21,008 nucleotides of DNA from Desulfobacteraceae bacterium (GCA_021162325.1 JAGGYV010000114.1:1-21008), one strand, 5' to 3'. Shown: positions 1 to 7,366, counted from the first letter of the stretch. Notes: a model not told the origin generated them from the letters alone. A program made the numbers and translations.

Positions 1-21
1 TTATTATTATTATTATTATTA
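1..21. repeat. (TTA)7 triplet microsatellite
   Basis: The first 21 bases are seven perfect TTA units. On the minus strand they encode the poly-Asn tract of the aminopeptidase fragment. A triplet unit changes length without changing frame. Because it lies exactly at the window edge, its true length is unknown. Confidence 0.9.
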
Positions 22-179
22 CATAGGCTGCAGTTATGAATATCGAGTTCCAGAATATTTAAATTGACAGACTTCACTTTTTCCGCAGATTCAAGCGTCA
101 GCTCAAGGAATCCGTTAAATGAGAATTTTTCCAGGTCCGGTTCAAGGCTGAGCTTATAATGAAGGGGAATTACATTCAT
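1..179 (-). CDS. pepN: M1-family aminopeptidase, N-terminal fragment (runs off left edge)
   Basis: The minus strand opens at an ATG (positions 177-179) preceded by an AAAGG ribosome-binding site about 9 nt upstream. It reads 59 residues without a stop to the window edge. The start, MNVIPLHYKLSLEPDLEKF, followed by a strand pattern NGFLELTLE, is typical of the N-terminal beta-domain of M1 zinc aminopeptidases (PepN / puromycin-sensitive type), which trim N-terminal residues from peptides in the cytoplasm. The catalytic GAMEN and HEXXH regions would lie outside the window, so activity cannot be judged. Residues 54-59 are six consecutive Asn encoded by an AAT repeat, directly after CSLC. That is unusual for this domain and sits at the sequence edge. 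Family assignment rests on about 50 residues. Confidence 0.72.
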   Translation of the reverse strand, partial: MNVIPLHYKLSLEPDLEKFSFNGFLELTLESAEKVKSVNLNILELDIHNCSLCNNNNNN

Positions 180-217
180 GAGTGTATACCTTTAAATTAT
201 TAAGGTTAAAATTGATG

Positions 218-577
218 GCTTCGTAAAAAGCTTTTCATGGTGACGCATCACCACTGTATCAAAAAATAACTTGTCCATCATTTTAAATGTTTATGAATGA
301 GTTATTTGGAAGCTATGCAACGCCTTTTTATGACGCAGTATCCATTAATAAGTGAATCCATGCGCATAAACAATTTTTCCCTGCGCCTCTGCGGGAGATA
401 ATGCTTTTAAGATTTACTTATTTGGAAATTCAACTTTTGCGTTGCGCTGCATCCTTCGTTTTTTCATTGTACGATAAGTACGAATCATCACTCAGGATTT
501 ACGCGCCTTACCAATTTTTTAAAAATGGTGGAGTTTTTTTCTTTGCCATCAGAATTCGGCTTTTTACGAGATCGTCA
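218..577 (+). repeat. MITE-like palindromic repeat, copy 1 (apparently interrupted)
   Basis: The left terminal motif GGCTTCGTAAAAAGC lies at 218-231. The body shared with the other copies (GTTGCGCTGCATCCTTCG, then TCACTCAGGATTTACGCGCC) lies at about 434-512, and the right terminal motif GGCTTTTTACGAG at 558-570. In the intact copy (15045-15204) the left end and body are almost adjacent, whereas here about 200 bp of unrelated sequence separates them. That sequence includes a perfect hairpin with TGGTGA and TCACCA arms at 238-253. The simplest reading is a copy broken by an insertion, though a solo end beside a truncated copy is also possible. There is no convincing open reading frame between 180 and 640. 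Confidence 0.6.
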
Positions 578-609
578 AAAAAGGGGGCTTAATTTTTTAC
601 TTTTCTTTC

Positions 610-638
610 TTGAAAAGAATAAATTTAAGTTTTATAAC
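610..638 (+). promoter_or_regulatory. Sigma-70 type promoter of the SRP RNA
   Basis: TTGAAA at 610-615 and TATAAC at 633-638 are separated by 17 bp. Transcription from this promoter would begin at about 644-646, which is where the 5' strand of the SRP RNA closing helix begins. The agreement of two independent signals supports both calls. Confidence 0.7.
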
Positions 639-643
639 CGTAA

Positions 644-898
644 CCCTGGTTGTGATATGCGGGGTGTCAGCGGTGCCTTGTTTCCCGAAATCCGCTTTAT
701 GCGGGGCAGAATTCCCTCCCAAGGGTTGAATGCGGGTAAATAAGTTATTCTGACCGGTCGCCGCGCAACAGACGGTTACGAACCTCGTCAGATCCGGAAG
801 GAAGCAGCGATAAGTAATTTAGTCTGTGTCGTGGATCGATCCCGGTTATGCTATAATTTATTTTTCGCAAATATTCGACGGAGGGTTCACAACCAGAT
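644..898 (+). ncRNA. ffs: Signal recognition particle RNA, large (Alu-domain) bacterial type
   Basis: The universal SRP S-domain tip is at about 788-808 (GTCAGATCCGGAAGGAAGCA). It is closed by a stem pairing CCGCGCAACAGAC (761-773) with GTCTGTGTCGTGG (822-834), and further out GACCGG with CCGGTT. Upstream, 657-725 resembles the Alu domain of Bacillus subtilis scRNA: AGCGG (669-673) pairs with CCGCT (692-696), TGCCTTG (674-680) with CGGGGCA (702-708), followed by GAATTCCCTCCC. The long helix 5 continues with AAATAAGTTAT against ATAATTTATTT. The ends pair as CTGGTTGTG (646-654) with CACAACCAG (888-896). Eight T residues follow (898-905) and serve as terminator. At about 255 nt it is the long form, not the roughly 110-nt 4.5S RNA of Escherichia coli. 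It acts with Ffh in co-translational membrane targeting. Confidence 0.93.
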
Positions 899-962
899 TT
901 TTTTTCTTTTTAACCCACCGAACCGCCTCGTTTTTTTTATTGATTTTCTTCATGAACTTTCC

Positions 963-990
963 TTGACAATCCTTGTTTGCGTCTTATTTT
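963..990 (+). promoter_or_regulatory. Putative sigma-70 promoter of grpE-dnaK
   Basis: TTGACA at 963-968 is followed after 16 bp by TATTTT (985-990). This would leave a leader of about 100 nt containing the inverted repeats at 1026-1042 and 1059-1080. I did not find a sigma-32-like promoter. Confidence 0.45.
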
Positions 991-1025
991 TTTGATGAAA
1001 TTTGAATCGGGTTAAACGGATTTAT

Positions 1026-1042
1026 ACCTGTTCACAACAGGT
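1026..1042. promoter_or_regulatory. Inverted repeat upstream of grpE (possible operator)
   Basis: ACCTGTT (1026-1032) and AACAGGT (1036-1042) are perfect 7-bp arms around CAC. They lie in the leader between the putative promoter and the grpE start. The sequence does not match the HrcA CIRCE element (TTAGCACTC-N9-GAGTGCTAA). The position suits an operator or a leader hairpin, but the function is inferred from position only. Confidence 0.4.
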
Positions 1043-1058
1043 TATACTGCAATGTGCT

Positions 1059-1080
1059 AATAAGATATAAATCTCTTATT
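1059..1080 (+). promoter_or_regulatory. AU-rich leader hairpin just upstream of the grpE start
   Basis: AATAAGA (1059-1065) can pair with TCTTATT (1074-1080) across an 8-nt loop. The stem ends 5 nt before the AGGAG ribosome-binding site (1086-1090). A weak AU stem here could modulate initiation with temperature, but nothing beyond the pairing supports this. Confidence 0.25.
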
Positions 1081-1097
1081 AATTCAGGAGTTATAAA

Positions 1098-1736
1098 TTG
1101 ACAGACAATTCACAAAAAAAGAAGAACATCACCATTGAAACAGATGACATGCTTTTCAAAAATTCAGATGAACAGGAACCTGTTGCAACGGGTACATTAT
1201 CAGAAAAAGAACAAACAAATGAAACAGAAAAGGCAAAGACGTTAGAAGAGCAATTGAAAGAGGCAAAACAGGAAATTGTTCAGGAGCACGATCAATTACT
1301 TCGTTTGTCTGCGGAATTTGAAAATTATAAAAAACGATTGAATCGGCAAATGGATGAGTTCCGAAAATATGCGAATGAAACCCTGCTTAAGGATTTTTTA
1401 TTCGTTGTGGATAATCTTGAACGCGCATTGAATACATCCGTCGAAAATCCTGGCGAAAATCCTGGCGAAAATATCGGTGAATCGTTGCAGACCTGTGTGA
1501 CTGAAGGCGTTGAGATGACATTAAATGAGATCTTAAAAATTTTATCCAAGTTTAATGTGACACCGATTGAGTCTCTGGGAAAATTATTTGATCCTGTTTT
1601 TCATGAAGCCGTCATGCAGGAAGAATCTGATGAGCAGTCTGAAAATACGGTCATTAATGAACTCCAAAAAGGATATTTGATCCACGATCGACTGCTCCGG
1701 CCGTCAATGGTGGTTGTTTCCAAGACAAAATCATAA
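1098..1736 (+). CDS. grpE: GrpE, nucleotide exchange factor of DnaK
   Basis: GrpE dimers release ADP from DnaK and so drive its substrate cycle in the cytoplasm. The 212-aa product has the family layout. A charged, disordered N-terminus is followed by a long helix (about 45-85, with EEQLKEAKQE and the conserved RLSAEFENYKKR), then VVDNLERAL, and a C-terminal beta domain (VTPIESLGKLFDPVFHEAV and GYLIHDRLLRPSMVVVS). The start is TTG at 1098, chosen because AGGAG lies 7 nt upstream; the first in-frame ATG, 51 nt further on, has no comparable site. Residues around 116-127 carry a short repeated NPGE motif from a 12-bp tandem repeat in the gene. dnaK follows after 45 nt, so the two are very likely co-transcribed. 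Neither hrcA nor dnaJ is present here. Confidence 0.95.
   Translation: MTDNSQKKKNITIETDDMLFKNSDEQEPVATGTLSEKEQTNETEKAKTLEEQLKEAKQEIVQEHDQLLRLSAEFENYKKRLNRQMDEFRKYANETLLKDFLFVVDNLERALNTSVENPGENPGENIGESLQTCVTEGVEMTLNEILKILSKFNVTPIESLGKLFDPVFHEAVMQEESDEQSENTVINELQKGYLIHDRLLRPSMVVVSKTKS
1443..1478 (+). repeat. 12-bp in-frame tandem repeat inside grpE
   Basis: GAAAATCCTGGC occurs twice back to back (1443-1466), followed by a diverged third unit GAAAATATCGGT (1467-1478). It encodes ENPG-ENPG-ENIG between the long helix and the C-terminal domain. The frame is preserved, so it reads as a tolerated slippage duplication. Confidence 0.8.
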
Positions 1737-1781
1737 TAATACATCTAAAAAAAATACAATATATAATTTAAGGAGGCAAAA

Positions 1782-3722
1782 ATGGGGAAGGTCATAGGAA
1801 TTGATCTCGGCACCACAAACTCATGTGTCGCGATAAGAGAACATAATGATACCAACATTATTACGAACCCTGAAGGCGGGCGTACCACCCCTTCTACTGT
1901 CGGCGTTGCCGAAGACGGCGAACGGGTAGTCGGGCAGGTAGCCAAACGTCAGGCGATCACGAATCCGGAAAATACGGTTTTTGGCGTTAAACGACTGATT
2001 GGAAGAAAATTTGACTCCTCAGTGGTCCAGAATGATATCAAAAATCTTCCATATAAAATTGAAAAAGCCAGCAATGGAGACGTCCGCATTAACTTACGGG
2101 GGAAACAGTATAGTCCGGCGGAAATTTCATCATTTATTCTGGCGGACATCAAACATACTGCTGAAGAGTACTTGGGAGAGACGGTGACCGATGCGGTTAT
2201 TACGGTACCCGCGTATTTTAACGACAGCCAGCGACAGGCGACCAAAGACGCCGGAAAAATTGCCGGACTGAATGTGCTCCGGATTATCAATGAGCCGACG
2301 GCCGCATCCCTGGCATATGGTCTGGATAAAAAATCCGATGAAAAAATTGCGGTGTTCGATCTTGGCGGAGGAACGTTTGATGTTTCCGTTCTTGAAATCG
2401 GTGATGGGGTTTTTGAAGTAAAATCGACGAATGGTGATACGCATCTGGGCGGAGATGATTTTGATCTGCGCTTGATTGATTTTCTGGCGGATGAATTTAA
2501 AAAAGAAAACGGAATTGACATCCGAAGTGACAAAATGGCACTTCAGCGGCTAAAAGAAGGTGCGGAAAAAGCAAAAATGGAACTGTCCACAGCGCTTCAG
2601 ACGGATGTGAACCTTCCGTTTATTACAGCAGATAAAAATGGCCCGAAACATCTGAACATCAAACTGACCCGGGCAAAATTTGAATCACTTGTGAGCGACC
2701 TTCTGGACAAGCTTAAACGCCCGTGTGTGACGGCTTTAAAAGATGCAGGGATGTCAGCGTCAGATATTGACGAGGTTATTCTTGTTGGTGGAATGATACG
2801 GATGCCGGCGGTTCAGGACCGTGTAAGGAAAATTTTTGGTAAAGAACCGCATAAAGGGGTGAATCCCGACGAAGTGGTTGCGTTAGGTGCCGCGATTCAG
2901 GGCGGCGTTTTAATGGGCGATGTAAAAGATGTTCTGCTGCTGGATGTGACGCCCCTTTCTCTGGGCATTGAAACGTTGGGCGGGGTGATGACGAAATTGA
3001 TTGAAAAAAACACCACGATTCCCACAAGAAAAAGTCAGACATTTTCAACGGCCCAGGACAGTCAGCCGGCAGTCTCCATCCACGTGCTTCAGGGCGAGCG
3101 GGAAATGGCGGCTTATAATAAAACAATGGGCCGGTTTGATCTGTCTGATATCCCGCCAGCACCTCGCGGCGTACCCCAGATCGAAGTTACTTTTGACATT
3201 GATGCAAATGGCATTGTTCATGTGTCGGCAAAGGATATGGCCACCGGAAAAGAACAGTCCATTCAGATCACCGCTTCCAGTGGTTTGTCCCAGGAAGAAA
3301 TTGATAAACTGGTGAAAGATGCCGAGCTGCATGCTGATGAAGATAAAAATTTAAGGGAAAAAGTAGAAGTAAAAAATAATGCAGACTCGCTGATATACTC
3401 GACTGAGAAATCCATGGCCGAGCTGGGTGACAAGGTGGACAGCGAAACCAAGGCCAAAGTGGAAGGCATCAGAGAACAGCTGAAAAAAGCCATGGAAAGC
3501 GATGATACGGATGAAATCAAGCGGTTGACAGAAGAGCTGACCCAGGCTTCCCATAAACTGGCAGAAGCGATTTACCAGCAGGCTTCCCAGGCCGGCGCAG
3601 AGGATGCCGGTGGGCCGGAAGCAGATGGTGCGGCAGGAGATGCAACTCAGGGTCAGCCTGCTGGCGATGATGAAGATGTTGTTGACGCAGATTTTGAAGA
3701 AGTTAAGGATGATAAGAAATAA
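1782..3722 (+). CDS. dnaK: Molecular chaperone DnaK (Hsp70)
   Basis: DnaK is an ATP-driven chaperone that binds exposed hydrophobic segments, working with GrpE and DnaJ. The 646-aa length is normal. The nucleotide-binding domain starts with IGIDLGTTNSCVAI (residues 5-18), continues with PAYFNDSQRQATKDAG and INEPTAASLAYG, and has the phosphate-binding loop VFDLGGGTFDVSVLE and the adenosine motif VILVGGMIRMPAVQ. The interdomain linker DVLLLDVTPLSLGIET precedes the substrate-binding beta domain. The helical lid ends in an acidic tail with DDEDVVDADFEEV, the usual bacterial C-terminal signature. The ATG follows AAGGAGG by 6 nt, a strong ribosome-binding site. A strong terminator lies 49 nt after the stop, so grpE-dnaK is a closed two-gene unit. 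Nothing is missing or truncated. Confidence 0.98.
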   Translation: MGKVIGIDLGTTNSCVAIREHNDTNIITNPEGGRTTPSTVGVAEDGERVVGQVAKRQAITNPENTVFGVKRLIGRKFDSSVVQNDIKNLPYKIEKASNGDVRINLRGKQYSPAEISSFILADIKHTAEEYLGETVTDAVITVPAYFNDSQRQATKDAGKIAGLNVLRIINEPTAASLAYGLDKKSDEKIAVFDLGGGTFDVSVLEIGDGVFEVKSTNGDTHLGGDDFDLRLIDFLADEFKKENGIDIRSDKMALQRLKEGAEKAKMELSTALQTDVNLPFITADKNGPKHLNIKLTRAKFESLVSDLLDKLKRPCVTALKDAGMSASDIDEVILVGGMIRMPAVQDRVRKIFGKEPHKGVNPDEVVALGAAIQGGVLMGDVKDVLLLDVTPLSLGIETLGGVMTKLIEKNTTIPTRKSQTFSTAQDSQPAVSIHVLQGEREMAAYNKTMGRFDLSDIPPAPRGVPQIEVTFDIDANGIVHVSAKDMATGKEQSIQITASSGLSQEEIDKLVKDAELHADEDKNLREKVEVKNNADSLIYSTEKSMAELGDKVDSETKAKVEGIREQLKKAMESDDTDEIKRLTEELTQASHKLAEAIYQQASQAGAEDAGGPEADGAAGDATQGQPAGDDEDVVDADFEEVKDDKK

Positions 3723-3771
3723 AATCTTATTTTAGATCATCCTTCTTATATACTGATCATCAGTAAGCTAA

Positions 3772-3805
3772 AACCCGGAACATGAATTGTGTTCCGGGTT
3801 TTTTT
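3772..3805 (+). terminator. Intrinsic terminator of grpE-dnaK
   Basis: AACCCGGAACA (3772-3782) pairs perfectly with TGTTCCGGGTT (3790-3800) over a 7-nt loop, and seven T residues end the structure (3799-3805). This is a strong textbook Rho-independent terminator. Confidence 0.92.
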
Positions 3806-3933
3806 GTGCAATTGAATAAAGTTGACTTTTTTCAGTGATTTGATAGATGCATTGTATTAAAATTTTATCAAAATTTCGTGTTTAATATATTTAAAAACCT
3901 GTTGATTGATCTAAAAATATCAGGGTGTAAAAT

Positions 3934-5490
3934 ATGCTGATTACAGAAATGCTGGCCCGAAATTTCAGGGTTTATGGAGATGAAACGGCATTGATCGAAC
4001 GTGAGCCGTCAACCGGTAAGCGTTTTTCCATAACGTGGAAGGAATTTTATCATCAGTCCAACCAGCTGGCGAACAGTTTGGACGCTTATGGCATTAAAAA
4101 GGGAGACCGGGTTGTCATATTAATGATGAATTGTATTGAATGGCTCCCGATTTATTTTGGTATTTTGCGGGCCGGCGCCATTGCGGTGCCATTGAATTTC
4201 AGATTTCAGGCAGATGATATCAAACGCTGTATTCAGCTATCCGGGGCCAATGCCATTATTTTTGGAGAAGAATTTGTTGGTCGAATCAATGAATCCAAAT
4301 CCGTACTGGATCAAACGGTTCATACCTATTTATTTTCCGGAGCTTTGATGGAAAAACCGGCATTTGCAGCATGGTATCCGGATGTTTTAACCGGTCACAG
4401 TATTGACGAACCGGATGTGGCGCTGGATTTGCTTGACGGCGCCGGCATTTATTTTACATCCGGAACCACCGGTCACCCCAAGGGAGTATTCCTCCAGCAC
4501 CGGCATCTGGAATTTTCCTGTTATGTTGAAAACAGACATCATAATCAGGTCCATGGGGATAATTTTTTATGTATCCCGCCGCTGTATCATACCGGGGCTA
4601 AAATGCACTGGTTCGGGAATTTGATTGTCGGTGCTAAATCCGTCATTTTAAAAGGGGTCAGCCCCAAGGCCATACTGGAAGCCGTTTCAGAGGAACAGGC
4701 GACCATTGTCTGGCTTTTGGTGCCCTGGGCGCATGACATTCTGGTTGCCATTGAGAATAATGAAATCAATTTAAATGATTACAACCTGGACCAATGGCGG
4801 CTGATGCATATCGGTGCACAGCCGGTTCCTCCCAGCCTGATCCAGAAATGGACACAAATTTTTCCAAACCATCAATATGACACCAATTACGGTCTGACGG
4901 AAGCGACTGGTCCGGGATGTGTTCATCTGGGAGTTGAAAATTATTATAAGGTCGGTGCCGTCGGTGTTCCGGGCTTTGACTGGGAATGCCGGATAATGGA
5001 CGAGAGCATGAACCCCGCAGCAATGGGGAGTCCGGGAGAACTTCTGGTCAAGGGGCCGGGGGTCATGAAAGAGTACTATAAGAATCCGGAGGCAACGGCA
5101 CAAACAATCAGAAACGGATGGCTGTTTACCGGTGATATTGCCCGCATGGATGCGGATGGATTTATCTGGCTGATTGATCGGAAAAAAGATATTATTATCA
5201 GCGGCGGTGAAAATATTTTTCCCAATGAAATTGAAAATTTTTTAATGACAAACAACAAAATCCTTGATGCAGGGGTTATTGGAGTCTCTGACACACGCTT
5301 AGGGGAAATTGTTGCGGCGGTGATTTCTTTAAAACCGGGGATTAAAATGTCTGAGGAAGAAATTATACAATTCTGTGAGGCTTTGCCGAGATATAAACGT
5401 CCGAGAATAGTGTTTTTAGGAGAGGTTCCGAGGAACCCGACCGGTAAGATTGAAAAGCCGAAACTCAGACAAAGATATGCCGGAATATAA
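3934..5490 (+). CDS. Acyl-CoA synthetase (AMP-forming), class I adenylate-forming enzyme
   Basis: The enzyme activates a carboxylic acid to acyl-AMP and then to acyl-CoA. The 518-aa product has the full superfamily motif set. The phosphate-binding loop TSGTTGHPKG is at 175-184 and YGLTEATGPG in the middle. WLFTGDIARMDADGFIWLIDR and the hinge RKKDIIISGGENIFPNEIE lie near 400-430, and PTGKIEK near the end, with Lys505 the expected adenylation lysine. The length and GGENIFPNEIE hinge fit the medium/long-chain fatty acid or aromatic acid ligases (FadD/caiC-like) rather than acetyl-CoA synthetase, which is about 650 aa. The substrate cannot be read from sequence. The ATG has only a weak upstream AGGG. 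The gene stands alone between the dnaK terminator and a large palindromic repeat, and a role in organic acid degradation is an inference. Confidence 0.92.
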   Translation: MLITEMLARNFRVYGDETALIEREPSTGKRFSITWKEFYHQSNQLANSLDAYGIKKGDRVVILMMNCIEWLPIYFGILRAGAIAVPLNFRFQADDIKRCIQLSGANAIIFGEEFVGRINESKSVLDQTVHTYLFSGALMEKPAFAAWYPDVLTGHSIDEPDVALDLLDGAGIYFTSGTTGHPKGVFLQHRHLEFSCYVENRHHNQVHGDNFLCIPPLYHTGAKMHWFGNLIVGAKSVILKGVSPKAILEAVSEEQATIVWLLVPWAHDILVAIENNEINLNDYNLDQWRLMHIGAQPVPPSLIQKWTQIFPNHQYDTNYGLTEATGPGCVHLGVENYYKVGAVGVPGFDWECRIMDESMNPAAMGSPGELLVKGPGVMKEYYKNPEATAQTIRNGWLFTGDIARMDADGFIWLIDRKKDIIISGGENIFPNEIENFLMTNNKILDAGVIGVSDTRLGEIVAAVISLKPGIKMSEEEIIQFCEALPRYKRPRIVFLGEVPRNPTGKIEKPKLRQRYAGI

Positions 5491-5542
5491 TTTAGTTCCT
5501 TATCTCTGATTTTTGTATTTTTGGCAAAATATTTTAAATCTC

Positions 5543-5692
5543 AAAAAGTGTGAAGTGACTAAAGTGATCTAAAGTGCCTAAAGTTATGGACTGCGCTAAA
5601 CGCGCGATCATTTTTAATATAAAAATTAACAATGCCGAAGGCATTAACCATAACTTTGGCTCACTTTAAACTTTAGTTCATTTTTAACTTTT
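5543..5692. repeat. Large palindromic repeat built from CTAAAGTG-type units
   Basis: The left arm (5543-5589) contains three near-repeats of about 10 bp (GTGACTAAA, GTGATCTAAA, GTGCCTAAA) ending in GTTATGG. The right arm (5648-5692) is its imperfect reverse complement, beginning CCATAACTTTGG. The stem is about 45 bp and the loop 58 nt. The loop contains three minor palindromes: GCG/CGC around CTAAA (5593-5603), TTTTT/AAAAA (5611-5625) and AATGCC-GAA-GGCATT (5631-5645). It fills most of the 269-bp gap between the acyl-CoA ligase and the Fe-S protein. It has no coding capacity. It may also end transcription from the ligase gene. Confidence 0.75.
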
Positions 5693-5759
5693 CCGGTTTA
5701 TCTATGTTAGGATTATGTCTTTATTCACATCCTTTTAAAAGTATTTTTGCAATCTCTTC

Positions 5760-7154
5760 ATGCTGAATTTGAAAAGAAAACGATCAAAAATGATCGAACT
5801 GATTCAAATGATGAAAACACTGGATCAGGCGGTGGCGCGATGTTCCCGGTGCGGTATGTGCCAGGCGGTTTGCCCTTTATACATTGTCACAAAAAATGAG
5901 AGTGATGTCGCCAGGGGCAAGTTGATGCTTTTAGATGGGCTGATGCGGTCGTTTTTTGAAGACCCCAAAGGGGTTTTGCAAAGACTGGATCGATGTCTTC
6001 TTTGCGGGTCTTGTGCGGCAAATTGTCCAAGAGGGGTCAACACCCTGGAAATTTTTTTAAATGCCAGGATCATCATATCCGGATACAGCAGGATGCCCTT
6101 GGTAAAAAAAATTATTTTCAGGTACCTGTTGTCAAACCCGGAATTGTTTGACCGGATCATTTCCTGGGCCTCAAAATGGCAATACCTGTTTTTTATAAAG
6201 ACGGAGTTTCAATTAGATGCGTCCTGTGCAGCTCTGATTTCACCACTGCTTTCCAAGCGTCGAATGGTCCCCCTTGCCCCGGTTCCTTTTCATAAAATTA
6301 GCCCGAAGATAGACCCGGCGCTGAAACCAAAGCTGAAACCAAAGCTGAAACCGGAACGGAGAAAAACGGAGAAAAAATCAGGCTTAAAAGTTGCCTTTTT
6401 TGTCGGCTGCCTGTTGGACAAAGTTTTTCCAAAAATCGCAACAGATATTGTCCGTATTTTAAATTATCATGAAATCAGTGTATTCATACCGTCATCCCAA
6501 GGGTGCTGCGGTATCCCTGCCCTGTCTTCCGGCGATCAAGTAACGTTTAACCGGCTGGTTGCGCACAGTCTGGATCAGTTTGATCCGTCAGGCTTTGATT
6601 ATCTGGTGACCGGTTGCGCGACATGTACGGCAACCATTAAAAAATTTTGGCCCTCTATGTATAAACCAGCCTCCGAAGATCAGGGGGCAGCCGTTCATCG
6701 GATTGCTGAAAAGACATATGATATTAATCAGTTTTTAGTCGATGTCCTGGGGGTGAAAAAATCCGATAAAGCGGAACAAAATGCAGCCAGGCCAATTATA
6801 ACCTATCACGATCCCTGTCATTTGAGAAAAACGTTGAATGTCCATTCTGAACCGAGACTTGTGATTCAAGCCAATAATGCGTATTCGTTCAAGGAAATGC
6901 CGGATGCCGATACCTGTTGCGGTATGGGCGGCAGTTTTAATCTGGCGCACTATGGTCTTTCCACGGACATCGGTAAAAAGAAAGTTGCCAATATCGAAAG
7001 CACCGGAGCCGCAGTCGTGGCAACCGGATGCCCGGCGTGCATGATTCAGCTGGTAGATATGCTTGCCAGGGAAAAAAAACAAATACGGGTTGCGCATACC
7101 ATTGAAATTTATTCTGAGAAAATTTTATCCGCGATACCTTCTGGCGCCATTTAA
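5760..7154 (+). CDS. GlcF/LutA-like iron-sulfur oxidoreductase subunit (two 4Fe-4S, two CCG domains)
   Basis: Proteins of this type pass electrons from an FAD-linked 2-hydroxyacid dehydrogenase (glycolate or lactate, GlcD/LldD type) to the membrane chain. The 464-aa product has two ferredoxin motifs, Cys28-31-34-38 and Cys79-82-85-89. Two cysteine-rich domains follow: the first has GCCGIPALSSG (Cys249-250) and CATC (286, 289), the second HDPCH (Cys353), DTCCGMGG (386-387) and CPAC (424, 427). A basic linker at 189-200 (KPKLKPKLKPER) comes from a 12-bp tandem repeat. The start is uncertain because neither ATG 5760 nor ATG 5790 has a clear ribosome-binding site; the latter gives the usual spacing of about 17 residues before the first Cys. 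No FAD-binding dehydrogenase gene is adjacent, so the redox partner is elsewhere and the substrate is unknown. Confidence 0.88.
   Translation: MLNLKRKRSKMIELIQMMKTLDQAVARCSRCGMCQAVCPLYIVTKNESDVARGKLMLLDGLMRSFFEDPKGVLQRLDRCLLCGSCAANCPRGVNTLEIFLNARIIISGYSRMPLVKKIIFRYLLSNPELFDRIISWASKWQYLFFIKTEFQLDASCAALISPLLSKRRMVPLAPVPFHKISPKIDPALKPKLKPKLKPERRKTEKKSGLKVAFFVGCLLDKVFPKIATDIVRILNYHEISVFIPSSQGCCGIPALSSGDQVTFNRLVAHSLDQFDPSGFDYLVTGCATCTATIKKFWPSMYKPASEDQGAAVHRIAEKTYDINQFLVDVLGVKKSDKAEQNAARPIITYHDPCHLRKTLNVHSEPRLVIQANNAYSFKEMPDADTCCGMGGSFNLAHYGLSTDIGKKKVANIESTGAAVVATGCPACMIQLVDMLAREKKQIRVAHTIEIYSEKILSAIPSGAI
6321..6356 (+). repeat. 12-bp in-frame tandem repeat in the Fe-S protein gene
   Basis: CTGAAACCAAAG is repeated exactly at 6321-6332 and 6333-6344, with a diverged third unit CTGAAACCGGAA at 6345-6356. 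It encodes the LKPK-LKPK-LKPE linker between the N-terminal ferredoxin half and the first CCG domain. Confidence 0.8.
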
Positions 7155-7255
7155 ATTGTCGTGATTGTAAAGGTTTATGTAGCTATGCGTAGGGTCTGTC
7201 AAAGAAATAATATTGACATTTTTGATGATTAATGATCCTTTTATTATGGTCTCTT

Positions 7256-7271
7256 AATACTTTAAAGTATT
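7256..7271. promoter_or_regulatory. Perfect 16-bp palindrome AATACTTTAAAGTATT
   Basis: The 16 bases equal their own reverse complement, with no loop. The palindrome lies about 250 bp before the next start codon. It may be a regulator-binding site, but no known consensus is claimed. Confidence 0.35.
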
Positions 7272-7366
7272 ATTCTGTCATTGATGAGCGTATCAATAAA
7301 TAGTCATGGGACATCGCTGGATCTTGCAATTCATTTGTCTTCATCAAGATTCTATCCCAAAAAAAA

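Noticed and set aside
401..743. Short open frames of 63 and 72 codons
   Set aside because: They run through repeat copy 1 and into the SRP RNA, so they are chance frames over noncoding elements.
1021..1060. CIRCE/HrcA site upstream of grpE, suggested by GTGCTAA at 1054-1060
   Set aside because: The matching TTAGCAC half-site is absent at the correct distance.
2776..3332. Overlapping open frames on both strands inside dnaK
   Set aside because: They are shadows of a strongly conserved gene and have no ribosome-binding sites or homology.
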